A stretch of DNA of 64,000 bases from Methyloversatilis sp. RAC08 (GCF_001713355.1 NZ_CP016448.1:3038001-3102000); one strand, 5' to 3'; shown: positions 24,348 to 35,938, numbered from the stretch's first letter. Notes: generated by a model not told the origin, from the sequence alone. Made by a program: numbers and translations.

Positions 24348-25366
24348 CGCGGCGTGGCGACCTTCTCGATGATCTGTGCGACCAGCGTGTCGGCGATCTG
24401 CGCGCGGCGCATTTCGTATACCGGGGTGAAGAACACGCGGTGGCCCAGCGTCGACGGCAGGATGGCCTGCACATCGTCCGGCACCAGATGGGTTCGACCG
24501 GCCATCCAGGCGACCACACGTGCGGCGCGCAGCAGGGCGCTCATGCCGCGCGGACTGGCGCCGGCCAGGATGAGCTTCTTCATGTCGACGCCGTCGATGC
24601 GCACGTCGAAGGCGGCCGGATTCTGGCTCGCGTCCCACAGGTCCATCACATAGCGTTCGAGTGCTTCGCTTGCGCTCACGCTGTGCTGGATCGCCGCCGC
24701 CATCGAGTTCAGCGACTGCCAGTCAAGGATGCCCGGTGTGACCTGGTTGATCAGTGCGTCGACGTCGTGGAAGGCGGTGTCGAACACCAGTGCGCGGCGC
24801 ACCGCCTTGTCGCGCGGCGTTTCCATGCGCAGTTCGAACATGAAGCGGTCGCGCGCGGCAGACGCCAGTTCGAAGGTTTCTTCCTTCTCGACCTTGTTGC
24901 GGTCGGCGAACACCGTCATGTGCGGAAAGCTGTATTCGCGGTTGAAGGCCGACACCGTGCGCTCGGCCATCGCACGCAGCAGCAGTGACTGCACCTGCGG
25001 GCGGGCGCGGTTGATTTCGTTGAAGAAGAAGGTGGTCAGCCGCTCGCCGTGGCGCAGCAGCGGGCCGGGTTCGATGCGCGGCTTGCCGTCGGCGTCGACA
25101 TAGGTGTGATAGACGAGGTCGTTGGGCATCAGGTCCACCGTGCCCTCGACGCGTTCGAAGTCGCCGCCGATGGCGCGGGCGAACGCACGCAGCACCGTGG
25201 TCTTGCCGACGCCGACATCGCCCTCGAGCAGTACGTGACCGCGCGCGAACAGTGCCACATTGATCAGCCGCACCACGTTGTCCTGGCCGATCACCGCCTT
25301 GCGGACTTCGGTTTCGACGCTCAGCGCGGCGTCGCGCCAGTCCTGCAGGTGTTCTTCTCTGATCAT
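24344..25366 (-). CDS. mxaR: MxaR-like MoxR AAA ATPase
   Basis: A 340-residue AAA+ ATPase of the MoxR family, the first gene of the mxaRSACKL-type operon. Walker A is GDVGVGKTT. Walker B is FFFNEIN, with Asn where most MoxR proteins have Asp (DEIN); I believe this is shared by the MxaR branch but cannot check. Sensor and lid regions follow (NREYSFPHMTVF; ILAGASPRGMSALLRAARVVAWM). GGGAGA upstream of the ATG supports this start over a longer frame at 25414. The family assists cofactor or metal insertion into partner enzymes. Confidence 0.85.
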   Translation of the reverse strand: MIREEHLQDWRDAALSVETEVRKAVIGQDNVVRLINVALFARGHVLLEGDVGVGKTTVLRAFARAIGGDFERVEGTVDLMPNDLVYHTYVDADGKPRIEPGPLLRHGERLTTFFFNEINRARPQVQSLLLRAMAERTVSAFNREYSFPHMTVFADRNKVEKEETFELASAARDRFMFELRMETPRDKAVRRALVFDTAFHDVDALINQVTPGILDWQSLNSMAAAIQHSVSASEALERYVMDLWDASQNPAAFDVRIDGVDMKKLILAGASPRGMSALLRAARVVAWMAGRTHLVPDDVQAILPSTLGHRVFFTPVYEMRRAQIADTLVAQIIEKVATPR

Positions 25367-25574
25367 GCTGTCTCCCGGATGCGTAATCGATAGTGGGGGC
25401 GGGGCGCTGCCCATGCACCTTCAGCGGCGCAGTCTAGGCAGGAGGTGGCGGGCAAGTTGCCCAGCGTGCGGTCGTGATGATCAGATGGCGTCGTCCCCAA
25501 CCGGACAGCCCGCCCATCGGCAAGGCTGCAAGCCAGCCGGCGCGGTGGCGTGAATGTGGCCGCGACGGCGGTGT

Positions 25575-25790
25575 TCAGGTGCGGCCCTGCAGCCCGTCGA
25601 TGCGCTTCGCCGTGGCGGATGGCGTTTCGCAGCCGGGGCTGCCGCCCGTGTGCGACACCGTCAGGTCGCTGCATTGTTCGATGGTGGTCAGGAAAAAGAA
25701 ATCGCGCGACTCGATGAAGCCCGGGTGCTCGGCCCGGATGTCGGACTGATCCTGCAGCGTGCGGTGCTGCGCGCCGAAGAGCGGGGCCAT
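25575..25790 (-). pseudogene. Truncated pyridoxamine-5'-phosphate-oxidase-like gene
   Basis: A 71-codon frame with an excellent AGGAGGAG ribosome binding site before its ATG. The start looks like the N-terminus of PNPOx-like FMN-binding proteins: MAPLFGAQHRTLQD, then GFIESRDFFFLTTI and HTGGSPG. Homologues I recall continue for ~190 residues. Here similarity fades after the GGSPG segment and the frame stops after about 30 more residues, with no continuation in the other frames. It reads as a 5' remnant of a deleted gene that still carries its promoter region, divergent from the IclR regulator. Confidence 0.6.
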
Positions 25791-25813
25791 GTCTCCTCCT
25801 GAGTCAGGAAAGC

Positions 25814-25830
25814 TGTCCGATGAACGGACA
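25814..25830. promoter_or_regulatory. Palindromic operator candidate, site 1
   Basis: TGTCCG-N5-CGGACA, a perfect 6-bp inverted repeat around ATGAA, 24 bp before the start of the truncated PNPOx-like gene. The same pattern is repeated 99 bp away (site 2). The pair in one divergent region next to an IclR gene suggests IclR binding sites. Confidence 0.65.
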
Positions 25831-25911
25831 AACCGGTTGTTCGAGGTCTTGTTGTGTGAGGCCGATGCTAGTGTTCGCATCTGCATGCGGCAATAAGGTG
25901 GCGCTACATAG

Positions 25912-25930
25912 GTGTCCGCATATCGGACAC
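25912..25930. promoter_or_regulatory. Palindromic operator candidate, site 2
   Basis: GTGTCCGCATATCGGACAC, a perfect 7-bp inverted repeat around CATAT, containing the same TGTCCG-N5-CGGACA core as site 1. It lies 38 bp before the IclR gene's ATG, in position to repress or activate its own promoter. Confidence 0.68.
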
Positions 25931-25967
25931 AGGTTTGCGTTTGAATGGACAGGGGGCGGATGGCCGG

Positions 25968-26786
25968 ATGAACGGACGAGCTTCAGCGCAGCGCGGCGCG
26001 GTGGACGAGGCGCCGGCAGGCAGCCTGCACCGCGCACGCCTGCTGGTGACCACGATTGCGCGCGGCTCGCGCCGCGGCAGCCTGCTGACTGAACTGGTCG
26101 CGCGCACCGGTCTGCCGCGGGCGACCATCCATCGCGTGCTCGACATGTTGATCGACATCGGCTGGGTCGAGCGCGATCCGCTGACGCTGCGCTTCAACCT
26201 CGGCCGCGATCTGGCCGCGCTCGGCTATTCGGCGGTCAGCCGCCAGCCGGTCGAACGCTCGGCGGCGACCGAACTGAGCGCGCTGGCCGAAGCGCTTGAT
26301 CAGGTGGTGTTCCTGAACATCCGCAGCGGACTCGACAGCGTGTGCATCGGCCGCTACGACACGCGGTCGCAGGTGCAGGTCGGGCGCGGTGACGTCGGCC
26401 TGCGCACCGCGTTCGGCGTCACGCAGAGCTGCATCGCCATGATGTCGCGCCTGCCGGAAGCGGAGGTATGGGAGGTGGTGCGCATCAATCTGTCGCGCTT
26501 TCACCGCGTCGAGCGCTATGACGAAACGCGCCATCGGGCGGCGATCGAATTCGCGCTGAAGCACGGCTACAGTGCGTTCGACGGCATGGTGCTGGACCGC
26601 AGCACCAGCGGCATGGGCGTGCCGATCTGCGATCCGGGCGGCTATCCGGTGGCTGGGATCGGCACCACCTTCATCAGCGCCTGGCTGGACGAAGCGGGGC
26701 GCGCCGCCTGTCGTGCGCAGATGCTGGCGGCGGCGGCGCGCATTGCGCAAAGGCTGTTCGGGCTGCCCGCAGGTGTTGCCGACTGA
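25968..26786 (+). CDS. IclR family transcriptional regulator
   Basis: A 272-residue regulator with an N-terminal winged HTH (~20-80: SLLTELVARTGLPRATIHRVLDMLIDIGWVERD) and the C-terminal IclR ligand-binding domain (~95-265: LDSVCIGRYDTRSQVQVGRGDVGLRTAFG; YSAFDGMVLDRSTSGMGVPICD). IclR proteins sense small carboxylates or aromatics and often control a divergent gene. Here the divergent gene is a truncated remnant, so the regulator may have lost its target. The ATG at 25968 is preferred to an upstream TTG at 25935. A 55-bp gap separates it from the downstream histidine kinase. Confidence 0.9.
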   Translation: MNGRASAQRGAVDEAPAGSLHRARLLVTTIARGSRRGSLLTELVARTGLPRATIHRVLDMLIDIGWVERDPLTLRFNLGRDLAALGYSAVSRQPVERSAATELSALAEALDQVVFLNIRSGLDSVCIGRYDTRSQVQVGRGDVGLRTAFGVTQSCIAMMSRLPEAEVWEVVRINLSRFHRVERYDETRHRAAIEFALKHGYSAFDGMVLDRSTSGMGVPICDPGGYPVAGIGTTFISAWLDEAGRAACRAQMLAAAARIAQRLFGLPAGVAD

Positions 26787-26841
26787 GCGTCGGTCGTCGC
26801 ACGGGCAAGATGCCCGCGCTGCGCGCGGCTAAACTCCGGTG

Positions 26842-28341
26842 ATGAAGCGCGGCGCGAACCTGAAACTGACACTGATGCTGCGGATCACGTTGCTCGCCGT
26901 GGCGATCGGCGCGCTCACCTCGGCCGGCCTGATCTGGCGCACCACGACGCGGCTGCAGGCCGAGGCGGTGCGCAATGCCGATCTGGTGTCGCGGCTGATC
27001 ACCGACCAGATGTCGCGTCAGTTGAGCGGGCTTGAACTGAACATCGGCAAGCCGGACCTCGCGCGCTTTGCCGAGTTTTCCGAAGTGACCCGGCTGTGCG
27101 TGCAGTACTTCGACCTCGAGGGTGCGCTGTCGGCCAACAGCTGTCAGCAGGAGTCGCCGCCGTCGCAGGACGCCGCCCAGGCGCCGGCCTGGTTCCGCGA
27201 ACTGATCCGCTACATGCTGAACCGGCGCATCGATCGCAGTGCCGACACGGCCGTCGTCGACGGTGAAGCGCCCGGCGTGAAGGTGGGGCGGCGCGTGCTG
27301 TGGTACCAGCCCTACGGCGTCGGTCTCGACGTCGGGCGTGCGCCCGGACTGAAGATGGGCGAAGTGCTCATCCGCGTCGACGCCGATCGCGAAAGCGCGG
27401 CCGTCTGGAACGAGATCACGCGCCTGCTGATGTGGGCGGTGCTGGCGCTGCTGGCGTTCAATGTGCTGATCTACGTCAGCATCAGTCGCGCGCTTCGCCC
27501 GGCGGCGGCGGTGCTGGACGGTCTGGGCAAGCTCGAACGCGGCGATCTTGACGCGCGGCTGCCGGCATTCGAACTGATCGAGTTCGACCGCATCGGCTCG
27601 GTGTTCAACGCGATGGCGGGCAATCTGAAACAGAAGACGCAGGAACAGCAGCGGCTGGCGCAGAGGCTGCTCACCGTGCAGGAAGGTGAGCGCCGGCGGC
27701 TGGCGCGCGAACTGCACGACGAGTTCGGACAGAGCCTGGCATCGATCAGCGCCGAGGCGGCCTGCGTGGTAGACGAAGCGGGGCGGCCGCAGCCGCAGCC
27801 GGATGCGTTGCGCGCCAGCGGACAGACGGTGCTGCGCACGGTCGGCGGCATGATGGAATCGCTGCACGGCATCCTGCGCGAACTGCGGCCGGTCGGACTG
27901 GACGAGTACGGGCTGATCGCCGGCCTCGACAGGCTGGTCCGCATGTGGGACGCCCAGGCACGCGGCCGCTGCAGTTACCGGCTCGACGTGAGCGGCGATT
28001 TCGCCGACGTGCCGGATGACATTGCGATCAATCTTTACCGCATCGTGCAGGAATGTCTGACCAACGCGGCCAAGCATTCGGACGCGACGGCCGTCGACGT
28101 GCAACTTGAACGGCGCGCGGCGAGCGACGACATCCGGCTGCGCGTCAGCGACGACGGCGTTGTGCGCGGGCCTGACCTGCCGGCGCCACAGGGCTCATCC
28201 GGTGGTTTTGGCCTGATCGGCGTCAAGGAAAGGGTGATCGCGCTCGGCGGTCGCGTGCAGTGGTCGGCGCGCGAACCGCAGGGGCTGGCGGTCGATATCG
28301 TCGTACCCTGGCAACTGACCGATGGGGGACTGGCGGCATGA
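26842..28341 (+). CDS. Sensor histidine kinase, NarX/UhpB type (MoxY-like)
   Basis: A 499-residue kinase: membrane helix (~10-32), extracytoplasmic sensor (~33-190), second helix (~198-215), HAMP (~215-270), a HisKA_3 dimerisation domain with the phosphate-accepting His in RRRLARELHDEFGQ (~291), and a HATPase domain (NLYRIVQECLTNAAKHS; GGFGLIGVKERV). The stop overlaps the response-regulator start by four bases (ATGA). The type, and its closeness to mxa genes, resemble MoxY of Paracoccus, which controls methanol dehydrogenase genes; that link is inference. A GTG at 26839 is an alternative start. Confidence 0.88.
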   Translation: MKRGANLKLTLMLRITLLAVAIGALTSAGLIWRTTTRLQAEAVRNADLVSRLITDQMSRQLSGLELNIGKPDLARFAEFSEVTRLCVQYFDLEGALSANSCQQESPPSQDAAQAPAWFRELIRYMLNRRIDRSADTAVVDGEAPGVKVGRRVLWYQPYGVGLDVGRAPGLKMGEVLIRVDADRESAAVWNEITRLLMWAVLALLAFNVLIYVSISRALRPAAAVLDGLGKLERGDLDARLPAFELIEFDRIGSVFNAMAGNLKQKTQEQQRLAQRLLTVQEGERRRLARELHDEFGQSLASISAEAACVVDEAGRPQPQPDALRASGQTVLRTVGGMMESLHGILRELRPVGLDEYGLIAGLDRLVRMWDAQARGRCSYRLDVSGDFADVPDDIAINLYRIVQECLTNAAKHSDATAVDVQLERRAASDDIRLRVSDDGVVRGPDLPAPQGSSGGFGLIGVKERVIALGGRVQWSAREPQGLAVDIVVPWQLTDGGLAA

Positions 28342-28985
28342 CGGACACACCGGTCAGTGTGCTGCTGGTCGATGACCACGCGGTGGTGCGCGAAGGTTAC
28401 CGACGACTGATCGAGCGGCATCCGCCGCTGACCATTGCAGCCGAAGCCAGCTCCGGCGAAGAGGCCTACCGGCGCTACGTCGAACTGGCGCCCGATGTGG
28501 TGGTGATGGACATCACGCTGCCGGGTGCCAGCGGTATCCAGACGCTGCAACGCATCGTGCAGCGCGACCGCGATGCGCGCGTGCTCATCTTCACCATGCA
28601 CCGCGACGCCACTTTCGTCGAAAAGGCGCTCGAATCAGGCGCGCTCGGCTACGTCACCAAAAGTTCGCCACCTGACCTGCTGGTCGAGGCGATCTGCGCG
28701 GTGTACCACCGCCGGCAGACGCTGAGCCCTGACGTTCAGGCGGAGCTGGCGGCGCTGCGCCGCGCCGGCACTACCGCGAAGAATCCGCTGGCCGCACTGA
28801 GCGCGCGCGAGTTCGAAATCCTGCGCATGCTGATCGCCGCGAAATCGCGCGAGGACATCGCCGACACGCTGCACATCAGCGTGAAGACGGTGTTCAACAT
28901 CCACTACCAGATCAAGTCCAAGCTCGGCGTGTCGACCGACATCGAGCTGATGCACGCGGCGCGCCAGCTCAAGCTGATCGACTGA
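28338..28985 (+). CDS. NarL/FixJ-type response regulator (MoxX-like)
   Basis: A 215-residue two-domain regulator. The receiver has acidic residues in LLVDDH, the phosphorylation Asp in VVVMDITLPG (~54) and the conserved Lys in YVTKSS. A LuxR-type HTH follows (~150-210: LSAREFEILRMLIAAKSREDIADTLHISVKTVFNIHYQIKSKLGV). It is translationally coupled to the kinase before it. With that kinase it would form a MoxYX-like pair, plausibly acting on methylotrophy genes; the target genes are not shown by sequence. Confidence 0.9.
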   Translation: MTDTPVSVLLVDDHAVVREGYRRLIERHPPLTIAAEASSGEEAYRRYVELAPDVVVMDITLPGASGIQTLQRIVQRDRDARVLIFTMHRDATFVEKALESGALGYVTKSSPPDLLVEAICAVYHRRQTLSPDVQAELAALRRAGTTAKNPLAALSAREFEILRMLIAAKSREDIADTLHISVKTVFNIHYQIKSKLGVSTDIELMHAARQLKLID

Positions 28986-29082
28986 GCGAGGCCCGGGCCC
29001 TACCGGACCGGCACTCAGCCCTCCGCCGAAAGGCGGGACCCGGCTGGTTGGCTCGCGTCGCGATCACGTTCGAACCTCGGTC

Positions 29083-29228
29083 GTTGGGCATCGCTGCGCT
29101 CACCCCAACCTACGCATCGCCCAGCCCGTAGGTTGGGGTGAGCGCAGAGATACCCGACAAATCGCGTCGAGCCCGCCCGACGCATCGTCCAGCCCCGTAG
29201 GTTGGGGTGAGCGCAGCGATGCCCAACA
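29083..29228. repeat. Second cluster of three REP-like palindromic elements
   Basis: Same ~31-bp unit as at 6445-6589: an inverted copy at 29083-29113, a direct copy at 29128-29158 that has drifted (GAGATACCCGACA) and a direct copy at 29197-29228. The order, one inverted then two direct copies with the first two head to head, repeats that of the first cluster, suggesting the triplet itself spreads or is maintained as a unit. It fills most of the 289-bp gap between the response regulator and uvrA; nothing else is visible there. Confidence 0.85.
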
Positions 29229-29274
29229 CGCCGCGCTCAACCGCGCAATTCATCGCCTGGCGCCACCCGGCCGC

Positions 29275-32124
<2,850 letters not shown>

Positions 32125-32335
32125 CAGCCCGCCCGGTTTCATGCAACCGGCTATGAGAACCCATTTTGCCGGGAAAGGCGAGAAGGGCAGGAATCAAGAT
32201 TCAGGATTCAAGTGCAAGGGGCATCGCGCGATCGGCTTGTCCGCGCGTCGGCGTCGCGCGCAGAAAAGAGTCCGGTCGGGCGCATCAGACCTTGCCGGCT
32301 TGCTAGAATCCCGGCTGATCGTTTTCCTGCCTCAC

Positions 32336-33709
32336 ATGACTCCCCCGACAAAAGACCGCATGACCCGCACGGAACTGCGCGCGGGGGCAGCGCTGGCATT
32401 CATCATTTCCCTGCGCATGCTGGGGCTGTTCCTCGTGCTGCCCGTGTTTGCGGTGTTCGCGCGCACGCTGCCGGGCGGCGACAACATCTTCTGGGTCGGC
32501 CTGGCGTTCGGCATGTTCGGTCTGGCGCAGGGCGTGATGCAGATTCCGCTCGGCGCGGCCTCGGACCGCTTCGGTCGCAAGCGCATCATCGTGATCGGCC
32601 TGCTGCTGTATGCCGCAGGCAGCGCGATGGCCGCGTGGGCGCCCGACATCAACTGGATGATCGCTGCCCGCATCCTGCAGGGCAGCGGCGCCATTTCGGC
32701 CGCGGCCACCGCACTGGTGGCCGATCTGGTGCGCGACGAACATCGCACCAAGATCATGGCGGTCATCGGTACGTCGATCGGGCTGGTGTTCGCCGGCTCA
32801 CTGGTGCTGGCACCGGCGCTTTACGGCTGGATCGGCATGGAAGGCATCTTCCTGCTGATCGGCGGCCTCGCGCTGGCCGGCATCCCGCTGCTGCTGTTCG
32901 TGGTGCCGGACCCGGAACATGCGCCGGTCGTGAAGCCCGCGCCGTTCGCGCGGGTGTTGGGTGACCGCCAGCTGATGCGGCTGAATTTCGGCATGTTCGT
33001 CGTGCACATGGTGCAGATGGCCATGTTCCTGATGGTGCCGCTCGCACTCGTGCAGGTGATGGACCTGCCGGTCGCCGAGCACTGGACACTGTACTTCCCG
33101 ATCGTGATCGCCAGCTTCATCTGCATGATTCCGGCCATCATCTGGGCCGAACGCAAGTCGCGCGTGAAGACCGTATTTCTCGCGTCCATTGTCACGCTGA
33201 TCGTGTCGCAGGTGATGTTCCTGCTGCATCTCGACCTCGCCTTGGTGCTGATCGGCGGCCTGTTCGTGTTTTTCGTGGCGTTCAACCTGCTCGAAGCCAC
33301 GCTGCCGTCGCTGGTGTCGCGCATCGCGCCGCCGGACGCGAAGGGTGCGGCGCTGGGCGTGTTCAACACCGCGCAGTCCTTCGGTGCGGCGACCGGCAGC
33401 GCGGTCGGCGGAGCCATTGCGCTGCGCTTCGGCGAAGATGGCGTCTATCTGTTCTGTACCGTGCTGGCGGTCGTGTGGCTGCTGTGGGCACGCAGCATGA
33501 AGCCGCCGCCGGTGGTCGCACTGCGCGAGTATGCGATTGGCGACCATGTCGATCTGGACCGTCTGCGTGACCAGATCAACGACCTGCCCGGCCTGCGCGA
33601 GGTGCGCATCGAGGCAGAGCGGCGCATGGCTTTCCTGAAGGTGAATCTGGAACTGTGGGACGAAGACGTCGTGCGCAGGCTGCTCGACCAGCCGGTCGCC
33701 GGTACCTGA
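32336..33709 (+). CDS. MFS transporter with C-terminal YAM-like domain (YajR type)
   Basis: A 457-residue transporter: twelve helices, MFS motif [12 protein letters not shown] after helix 2, and a ~70-residue soluble C-terminal domain (about 390-457: [47 protein letters not shown]). That tail resembles the ferredoxin-like YAM domain of E. coli YajR, a proton-driven efflux protein of unknown substrate. ATG at 32360 is an alternative start. It lies in the conserved uvrA / MFS / ssb neighbourhood. Confidence 0.9.
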   Translation: MTPPTKDRMTRTELRAGAALAFIISLRMLGLFLVLPVFAVFARTLPGGDNIFWVGLAFGMFGLAQGVMQIPLGAASDRFGRKRIIVIGLLLYAAGSAMAAWAPDINWMIAARILQGSGAISAAATALVADLVRDEHRTKIMAVIGTSIGLVFAGSLVLAPALYGWIGMEGIFLLIGGLALAGIPLLLFVVPDPEHAPVVKPAPFARVLGDRQLMRLNFGMFVVHMVQMAMFLMVPLALVQVMDLPVAEHWTLYFPIVIASFICMIPAIIWAERKSRVKTVFLASIVTLIVSQVMFLLHLDLALVLIGGLFVFFVAFNLLEATLPSLVSRIAPPDAKGAALGVFNTAQSFGAATGSAVGGAIALRFGEDGVYLFCTVLAVVWLLWARSMKPPPVVALREYAIGDHVDLDRLRDQINDLPGLREVRIEAERRMAFLKVNLELWDEDVVRRLLDQPVAGT

Positions 33710-33830
33710 AATTATGCAAAGGGCGTAATCTGTCCGACGCGTAGCAAGATGCGGCGCGCAGCGCCGTTTTGATCAAGCAGTCCGTGGGCCCCGTCGGGAC
33801 CCGCGCTCAAGACACTCCGGGGGACAAATC

Positions 33831-34358
33831 ATGGCTTCAGTGAACAAGGTCATTCTGGTCGGCAATCTCGGGAAAGACCCGGAAACCCGCTACGCGCCGA
33901 ATGGCGACGCAATCTGCAACATCACCGTCGCGACGACCGACAGCTGGAAGGACAAGGCGACCGGCGAAAAGAAGGAAATGACCGAGTGGCACCGCGTCGC
34001 CTTCTTCGGCCGGCTGGCCGAAATCGCCGGTCAGTACCTGCGCAAGGGCTCGGCAGTGTACGTCGAAGGCAGCCTGCGCACCCGCAAGTGGCAGGACAAG
34101 GACGGCAACGACCGCTACACGACCGAAATTCGCGCCGACCAGATGCAGATGCTGGGCAGTCGCCAGGGCATGGGCGGCGGCGGTGCCGGCAGCGAAGGCT
34201 ACAGCGGCGGTGCCGGCGGCAGCGGTGGTGGCGACGATTTCGATCAATCGCCGCGCCAGGCGCCCGCCGCACGTGCGCCGCAGAAGCCTGCTCCGCAGTC
34301 CGCTCCGGCCAGCAGTTCGGGCGGCTTCGGCGGCATGGACGACGACATCCCGTTCTGA
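33831..34358 (+). CDS. ssb: Single-stranded DNA-binding protein
   Basis: A 175-residue SSB. The OB fold spans ~1-110 ([58 protein letters not shown]). A flexible Gly-rich linker follows, and the acidic tail DDDIPF, which docks replication and repair partners, is intact. A GGGGGA ribosome binding site precedes the ATG. A strong intrinsic terminator follows directly. Confidence 0.98.
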   Translation: MASVNKVILVGNLGKDPETRYAPNGDAICNITVATTDSWKDKATGEKKEMTEWHRVAFFGRLAEIAGQYLRKGSAVYVEGSLRTRKWQDKDGNDRYTTEIRADQMQMLGSRQGMGGGGAGSEGYSGGAGGSGGGDDFDQSPRQAPAARAPQKPAPQSAPASSSGGFGGMDDDIPF

Positions 34359-34382
34359 TCCGGCCTGCACCGGATCAACGGG

Positions 34383-34416
34383 ATGGCGCGCCTCAGGGCG
34401 CGCCATTTGTCTTTTT
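34383..34416 (+). terminator. Intrinsic terminator of ssb, overlapping the end of the convergent EamA gene
   Basis: A perfect 10-pair stem ATGGCGCGCC / GGCGCGCCAT with loop TCAG, followed by TTTGTCTTTTT. The loop's TCA is the stop codon of the convergent EamA transporter read on the other strand, so the terminator stem intrudes into that gene. Confidence 0.88.
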
Positions 34417-35310
34417 GCGCCCCGGTCTGACCGCCACGAAGGCGCCGGCCGATACGAACAGCAGGCCGGCGATCAGCCAGCCGGACAGCGCCTCGCCCAG
34501 CAGTGGCGCGGCCAGCACGCCGGCGATTACCGGCACCAGCGCCACCAGCGCGCCGGTGCGTTGAGCCCCCAGCACTGCCACCGCCTTCAGGAACAGCACC
34601 ATGGCGACGATGGTGACCGCCACGCCCTGGTAAAGGCCCTGCAACGCGAGCATCGACGGCGGTACGGCGTCGAGCGCTTTCGGCAGCCACAGCAGATAGA
34701 CCGGCAGGAATACCAGGGCGGACGCCAGTGCGACGAAGCGGGTCAGCGTCCATGGGTCGTAGGCCCATTTCCTGGCCAGCACCGAGTAGATGGCCCAGGC
34801 GAGCGAGCTGCCGAGCAGCAGCGCATCGCCGAACAGCAGATCGGGTGTCCAGCTGCCATGACCGACCAGTTCGTGTCGCGCCACGCAGGCGATGCCCACG
34901 GCGATGAACACCAGTCCGGCGACGCTGGCGCTGCCGGGCCGTGCGCCGCTGATTGCCCAGGCGACGGCGGCGATCAGGAAGGGCTGCATGCCGGGCAGCA
35001 GGATGGCGCCGTGGGCGGCCGGGGCGAACTTGAAGGCGGCGAAGGCGAGCACGCCGTAGAGCAGGCCGCCCATCATGGCCAGCACCCAAAGCCTGACGTC
35101 GCGCCAGGCGCCGCGTGGCAGGCTACCGGCGAACGGCAGCAGGATCAAGGCGGCTGTGCCCAGACGCAACGCCAGCGTGTCATAGGGCGTCAGGGCGCTT
35201 TTTCCGCCCATGCGTGACACGAGGATGAAGCCGGTCCAGATGGCAACGGTGCCGGCGGCGGCGAGATAGCCGCCCAGACGGGATGACGGGGAGGCTTCGG
35301 TGGAACTCAT
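34393..35310 (-). CDS. DMT superfamily (EamA) transporter
   Basis: A 305-residue membrane protein with ten helices in two EamA repeats (about 10-145 and 155-290). The second half shows GLYQGVAVTIVAMVLFLKAVAVLGAQRTGALVALVPVIAGVLAAPLLGEALS, a typical EamA closing region. The family exports metabolites and amino acids; the substrate is not predictable. Its stop codon is inside the loop of the ssb terminator. Confidence 0.9.
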   Translation of the reverse strand: MSSTEASPSSRLGGYLAAAGTVAIWTGFILVSRMGGKSALTPYDTLALRLGTAALILLPFAGSLPRGAWRDVRLWVLAMMGGLLYGVLAFAAFKFAPAAHGAILLPGMQPFLIAAVAWAISGARPGSASVAGLVFIAVGIACVARHELVGHGSWTPDLLFGDALLLGSSLAWAIYSVLARKWAYDPWTLTRFVALASALVFLPVYLLWLPKALDAVPPSMLALQGLYQGVAVTIVAMVLFLKAVAVLGAQRTGALVALVPVIAGVLAAPLLGEALSGWLIAGLLFVSAGAFVAVRPGRKKTNGAP

Positions 35311-35455
35311 GGCATGAAGGAAGGGGCGGGCGGACGAGAGCTTAGCCGAGCCGGCACCCGGAAGGGCCGGAAGCTGATCAGGCTCAAGATATGAAACGTA
35401 GTCCGGACTATTGTTTGATCACGGGGCATGGGCTCCGATTCAAGCGGGAGCAGAC

Positions 35456-35878
35456 ATGAAGAAGCGTTGCATCGAACTTGTCATCAAGGATCAGGATCCG
35501 CTGCTGCTGAGCACCGGACAGACGGTAGGCGACGCCTGCCGCCGCATGTGGGAACGTCGCGTCGGTGCCGTGCTGGTCGTCAATGATCAGGGGGCGCTGG
35601 CCGGCATCTTCACCGGCCGCGATGCAGTGCGCATTCTGGCCGAGGCGCACGATGGCCCGGACACCCGTCTGGCGGTCGCGATGACGCCGAATCCGCGCAC
35701 CATCGGTCCGGCCGAAACGTCGCTCGACGCCTTGCGCGCGATGAGTGACGGCGGCTACCGCCACCTGCCGGTGGTCGAGGGCGGGCGCATTCTTGGCGTG
35801 GTGTCGCGCGGCGACTTCAATGGCGTGGAATTCGAGCGCCTGGGTGACGAAACCAGCCTGTGGGAACGCATCTGCTGA
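35456..35878 (+). CDS. Two-CBS-domain protein
   Basis: A 140-residue protein made of two CBS domains only (about 10-68 and 78-135: VGDACRRMWERRVGAVLVVNDQGALAGIFTGRDAV; SLDALRAMSDGGYRHLPVVEGGRILGVVSRGDF). CBS pairs bind adenosine nucleotides and act as energy sensors, here as a stand-alone module. The start is the ATG before KKRCIELV, after a GGGAGC ribosome binding site. A hairpin terminator follows. Confidence 0.88.
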   Translation: MKKRCIELVIKDQDPLLLSTGQTVGDACRRMWERRVGAVLVVNDQGALAGIFTGRDAVRILAEAHDGPDTRLAVAMTPNPRTIGPAETSLDALRAMSDGGYRHLPVVEGGRILGVVSRGDFNGVEFERLGDETSLWERIC

Positions 35879-35911
35879 CTGAAGGAGGTGGCTGGCAATC
35901 CGGAACCTCTG

Positions 35912-35938
35912 ATCCGCCTGCGCCAGGCGCAGGCGGAT
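35912..35938 (+). terminator. Hairpin downstream of the CBS gene
   Basis: A perfect 13-bp inverted repeat, ATCCGCCTGCGCC and its complement, separated by one base. It starts 34 bp after the CBS stop. The T-run after it is weak (ATTTT at distance), so it may be a Rho-helped terminator or mRNA-stabilising hairpin. Confidence 0.6.

Noticed and set aside
19922-25366. Generic Bat (Bacteroides aerotolerance) operon
   Set aside because: MoxR, DUF58 and two VWA genes occur in both, but the MxaA-like and MxaK-like genes in R-S-A-C-K-L order and the methylotrophic context favour mxa. The alternative is not fully excluded.
25814-25830. Palindrome as a transcription terminator
   Set aside because: The arms are only six pairs without a T-run, and the identical pattern recurs close to the other promoter, which fits an operator better.
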